From the NCBI GenBank assembly GCA_030068075.1, contig CM057832.1, positions 78,462,502-78,526,501 on the forward strand: 64,000 bases of DNA. The letters run 5' to 3'. Positions within the stretch are counted from its first letter, which is position 1. Each line of letters opens with the position of its first letter. Shown piece by piece: positions 60,867 through 64,000 of the stretch. A program made the translations under genes and the position numbers. Under the pieces are notes generated by a model. It saw only the letters and a program-made list of their open reading frames with translations. It made no database searches and was not told where the DNA came from. This DNA comes from Paguma larvata (Eukaryota > Chordata > Mammalia > Carnivora > Viverridae).

Positions 60867-61729
60867 AATAATTCTTGACCTCTGGGTAAGGAGCCAGCAT
60901 AGCCATGTTTCCTCTTGCTCAATCAACCTGTTGGTGACCCTCTGCTTTATCTAAGACAAGAGGAAAGAGTCAAATAAGGAAACCTAAGGGAAGAGGCTGG
61001 CTAAGGACATGTTATAGAGAATCATATTGTCCAATCATACATAAAGGATGTGTATAAAAATTATGAGACCAATGTAACAGATTTGATGCTTACATGTGAT
61101 AGTAGCTAAAATCAAAAACAAAATTATATTCCCTACTTGGAGTTAATGAATGACAAAACGGCCTAAATTTATCCCCAATTCTTAGCCATAACCAGACACC
61201 CGAGTATAATGGGGCTTCCGAAAATGTCCTACTTTTATATTCTACCATATGTACAGTTCAGTGGAGCTGGAACTGTTCATTTTCCCTTCCTTATGGTCCT
61301 GGCCACCCCAAAATCCAGCTCTGCTCTCCCAGGGACGTTGGGAGCTGGATGGAGCTGGGTCACACAACACAATAAAACAGCTCATTCAACAGCTGTTTCC
61401 TATTGGATATTGTCTGTGGCGTTCACTGTGGAAAAGTGGCTTCCTCTATATTCTTTGTTCCACTCTACTTTTAAGATGCTTCCCAGGGAGCCAAAATACA
61501 GGCTTCAAGCTCTTCAGCTTTTCAAAATGTAGCAAAATGAGAACTCAAAATATCTGTCATTTAAAATAAATAGTGATTGCTGTGCTATATTTCTCCTTGA
61601 CAGTACTTCTATCACTCTGCCAGTACTGGCTTGTGCACCTACAACATACAAAGCACTGTAGGGGTTGCAAGATAAATAAGGCATAGTTGTACACTTGAAG
61701 AACTTAGAGTTTGACAACTAAGTTAACAA

Positions 61730-61930
61730 TAACTAGTGTTTAATTGAGTGCTGTTCTAAACACATTACAAGAAATCATGGTTTACTCTTTATGACAGTCC
61801 TGTGAAGTAAGTACCTTTATTATTCTCCCCGACCAAAACCAAAAACAAAACCAAAACCCTGAAGTACGAAGAGGTCAAGCCTGGCTGGTAATAAGAGGCA
61901 GACCCAAGAAGGCAGCCTGCATCAGCACTC
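61730..61930. mobile_element. MIR/L2-like relic
   Basis: 'gagtgctgttctaaacacat', 'atgacagtcctgtgaagtaa' and 'agtacctttattattctccc', then 'gaggtcaagcctggctggta'. This follows the MIR/L2 phrase, with an A-C-rich insert (aaaccaaaaacaaaacc) in the middle. Confidence 0.6.
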
Positions 61931-62300
61931 CCACCACTGTGCTGTTTCTGCTCAGGATACAGAGAGCTGCATTATAATAAGCAGCAAGTGCTAAGTTCCC
62001 TTTAAAGACATAAAATACAACAGGAATTCATACAAAGAGTATTTCTAGGTGGAACATTCAAGGGGGTATGTGGCAGAGGTACTTTAAGTAAGATTTTGAT
62101 GGGTGGAATGTGGGCAGTGGATTATAAACCGTGTACATGAAAGCTTTCAACCTCCAGAAACTTAGTGCACAGTGTGTGGTCTAATTGAGTTTGTTTTGCT
62201 TTCATTAAATTGTTTATCTTATCTGCACTGCATTATTTCAGCTGCCAATATAAACAAGGTCTACATGTGTGTACATGGGGTTAGTTTTTTAGGAGATGGG

Positions 62301-62346
62301 ATTTTATATATATATTATTATATATGAATATATATAATATATGTAT
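62301..62346. repeat. (TA)n-rich microsatellite
   Basis: 'ttttatatatatattattat' followed by further tata text up to 'atatgtatt'. It is partly palindromic. Confidence 0.9.
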
Positions 62347-63649
62347 TCCACCAGGTTCACTGCCTTCATTTTCCAGATGGGAAAGCCCACTTAGAAAAGG
62401 TGAGGTGTCCTACGTCTTTTCATACAGTGTATTTGCTGGCACAGATCTTAGCTGAGCTCAGAATGTCACATGCCTACTCTGCTGCTGGGCATAGTCACTG
62501 AGTTAGTTTGGGAAGTACTTTACGTTTATTTAACATAACACCAGAGGGACTCAAATAAGGAAAGGTTCTCCATGCACCTCAGCCAGGAATGAAAGCAGAG
62601 TTCTTGGGTTATCAACCTCGTTTGATGCAAAATCCGTGGTCCTTTATTTCCCCATCTCCCCGCTTGAGACCACTTTTTACACCGTGCCTGGAAGGGTAAT
62701 CAAGGAAATAACGAGACAATTGGGGTCACAATCAACAGACGCCAGATGTCTCGACAATTCCATTTCCAACCATGCAACAAATCTTCAACAAATCTGGTTG
62801 ATGTTCACTAAAATGTTGTTTTAACTTTTGTTCATTAGGGTTTGGTAACTGGAAGTAAAAAAGAAATACACTGTAAATGCCAGCGTGCTCTTCACTCTGC
62901 AGGAAACACATAGCTAGCCAGTTTTGTACTTGGTCCCATAAACAAACGCTCGTGCTAAATTTCCAGGAGGGCTTGTGTTTTTGTCTATTTGGGGCTTCGC
63001 TCATAGTATTTACCAAGTAGTCTAATTGTCATACACAGCAGTAGAGTGGCCTGGGGAGCAGGAACATGCTAAGTGGTAACTTTCTGGAAAATACACAGTA
63101 GTTACTCTTGGCTTGTTATTTTACAAACTATTAAGAATCCAGAGGAACCAACCCTTACATTTTGTGCTTCGAGGGATATTGCTTTGTCTTTCCCCCAGTG
63201 AGTACATCCTTATGACAAGGCAGCTCTGCCAGGCTGTGGGCACTGAGGAGTCACCAAGCAATGTTCTGTAAAAGTGGATAAGACCTTACTGTGTTTCTCA
63301 CAAACTGGCCTACCCTCGGCCCAACCGCTGCCACCAGCTGAAGCTCCTCTAGGAGTCTGGCTTGATCTTAGGAAGCTGGGGCCAGAAGATCTAATTTGAA
63401 GGTCTGGGGGTTCCAAAAATGTTTCCAGGAAAGGAACAAAGGAGCAGAAACAGAATTCTTGGTCAGGTTCTCCTCCAAGGCCTAGATTTGAAATGAGATA
63501 CTGGATCATCTCACCCCAGCCTAGTAAATTAACGACTCCAGAGTCTTGATATTACAATTAAATTTACCTCCCAGTTTGGGATGGTATAGACGAATTGGTA
63601 AGGAATCCTATTATAATGAAGTGGCTTTGATGACTTTTTCTGTGGACAA

Positions 63650-63850
63650 ATAAGTAGATAGATATATACATGTATGCATACATGGAAGGAAGAAAGAGAG
63701 AAAGGGGTAGATAATATATAGGTAGATATATATTTAATATAGGCATAGGTATGTAATATAATAATGTATAATATATAATAGAGGTAGATAATATATATGT
63801 GTCTTCCTATATGTCTGTGTATCTACCTATGTTATATACGTCTTTTTCTA
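63650..63850. repeat. Degenerate (TAGA)/(TATG) AT-rich block
   Basis: Repeated 'gtagata', 'tatata', 'tatgtatgcatac' and 'tatctacctat' words with interruptions by 'ggaaggaagaaagagagaaag'. No clean unit and no gene. Confidence 0.8.
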
Positions 63851-64000
63851 TGTCCGTGTATCTAATTAGTCATTTTCTTGGCAATGAGAGAAAGATAAGA
63901 GAGGGAAATGTGGGGATCTTTTCAGTAAATAATATTATGCATATTGAATGATACGTTGGCATTGGTTTCAATTCTGATTTAAAAAGAAATTAAGTACATT

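Larger units (their letters stand above)
47839..64000 (+). other. TRPM3: TRPM3 intron downstream of exon E (at least 16162 bp, open at window end)
   Basis: The intron starts gtaagt and its acceptor is not in the window. It contains two felid SINEs, nested older repeats at 51900-53400, old L1 fragments, a purine/G-rich tract and several microsatellites. Long stretches (47840-50890, 54650-57650, 58220-59680, 61200-61720, 62350-63640) carry no gene. A 173-codon ORF at 48782-49303 resembles no known protein and I treat it as chance. The miR-204 gene, hosted by TRPM3 in other mammals, was not found. Confidence 0.93.

Noticed and set aside
60383..60922. 179-codon antisense ORF, the longest in the window
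   Set aside because: It runs through the purine tract and TG microsatellite, giving Ser/Pro/Leu-rich and Thr/His low-complexity peptide with no codon or domain evidence.
47839..64000. miR-204 precursor, which TRPM3 hosts in other mammals
   Set aside because: I looked for the mature miR-204 text and its precursor arms in this and the other introns and did not find them. It probably lies in a later intron outside the window.

Overview
This window is nuclear DNA from a mammal, almost certainly a cat-family (felid) carnivore. The main lineage evidence is about twenty copies of the tRNA-derived carnivore SINE, in the form ending in a GGGGCGCC TGGGTGGCTCAG-type head. Its body reads 'gctgacagctcagagcctgga', which is the felid rather than the canid consensus. 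There are also two 5'-truncated carnivore L1 3' ends. No bacterial operon, CRISPR array or phage content is present.

The only gene I can support is TRPM3, on the + strand. Five internal coding exons (12675-12754, 14349-14553, 29566-29779, 33417-33541, 47667-47838) have GT-AG splice sites and join in frame. Their phases fit exactly: 80 nt ending +2, 205 nt completing it, 214 nt ending +1, 125 nt completing it, 172 nt ending +1. They give 265 complete residues from the cytosolic N-terminus of the channel: the start of the exon set shared by long isoforms, then the melastatin-homology / SLOG-type region. The promoter, first exons, the rest of the N-terminal region, the six-helix pore domain and the C-terminus lie outside the window.

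Layout: 1-12674 is sequence upstream of the first recognised exon (probably intron). Four complete introns follow, of 1594, 15012, 3637 and 14125 bp, and then at least 16.2 kb of the next intron. Everything outside the exons is interspersed repeat, simple repeat or unassigned intronic sequence. The repeats include felid SINEs (7 sense, 13 antisense), L1 fragments of different ages, MIR relics, a MER5A-like relic, further ancient repeats and one 1030-bp solo LTR of probable class II (betaretrovirus-like) origin at 18295-19324.

I found no undescribed system. The observations most worth a second look are the solo LTR; a perfect 40-bp tandem duplication inside a MER5A-like relic; a 139-nt uninterrupted purine tract; a composite purine/G-quadruplex/TG/TA tract at the end of an old L1; and several repeat-free intronic blocks with clustered transcription-factor-like motifs that could be conserved enhancers. 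One of these blocks also contains a perfect consensus 5' splice site. Repeat family names and TRPM3 residue comparisons come from memory, not from a search.
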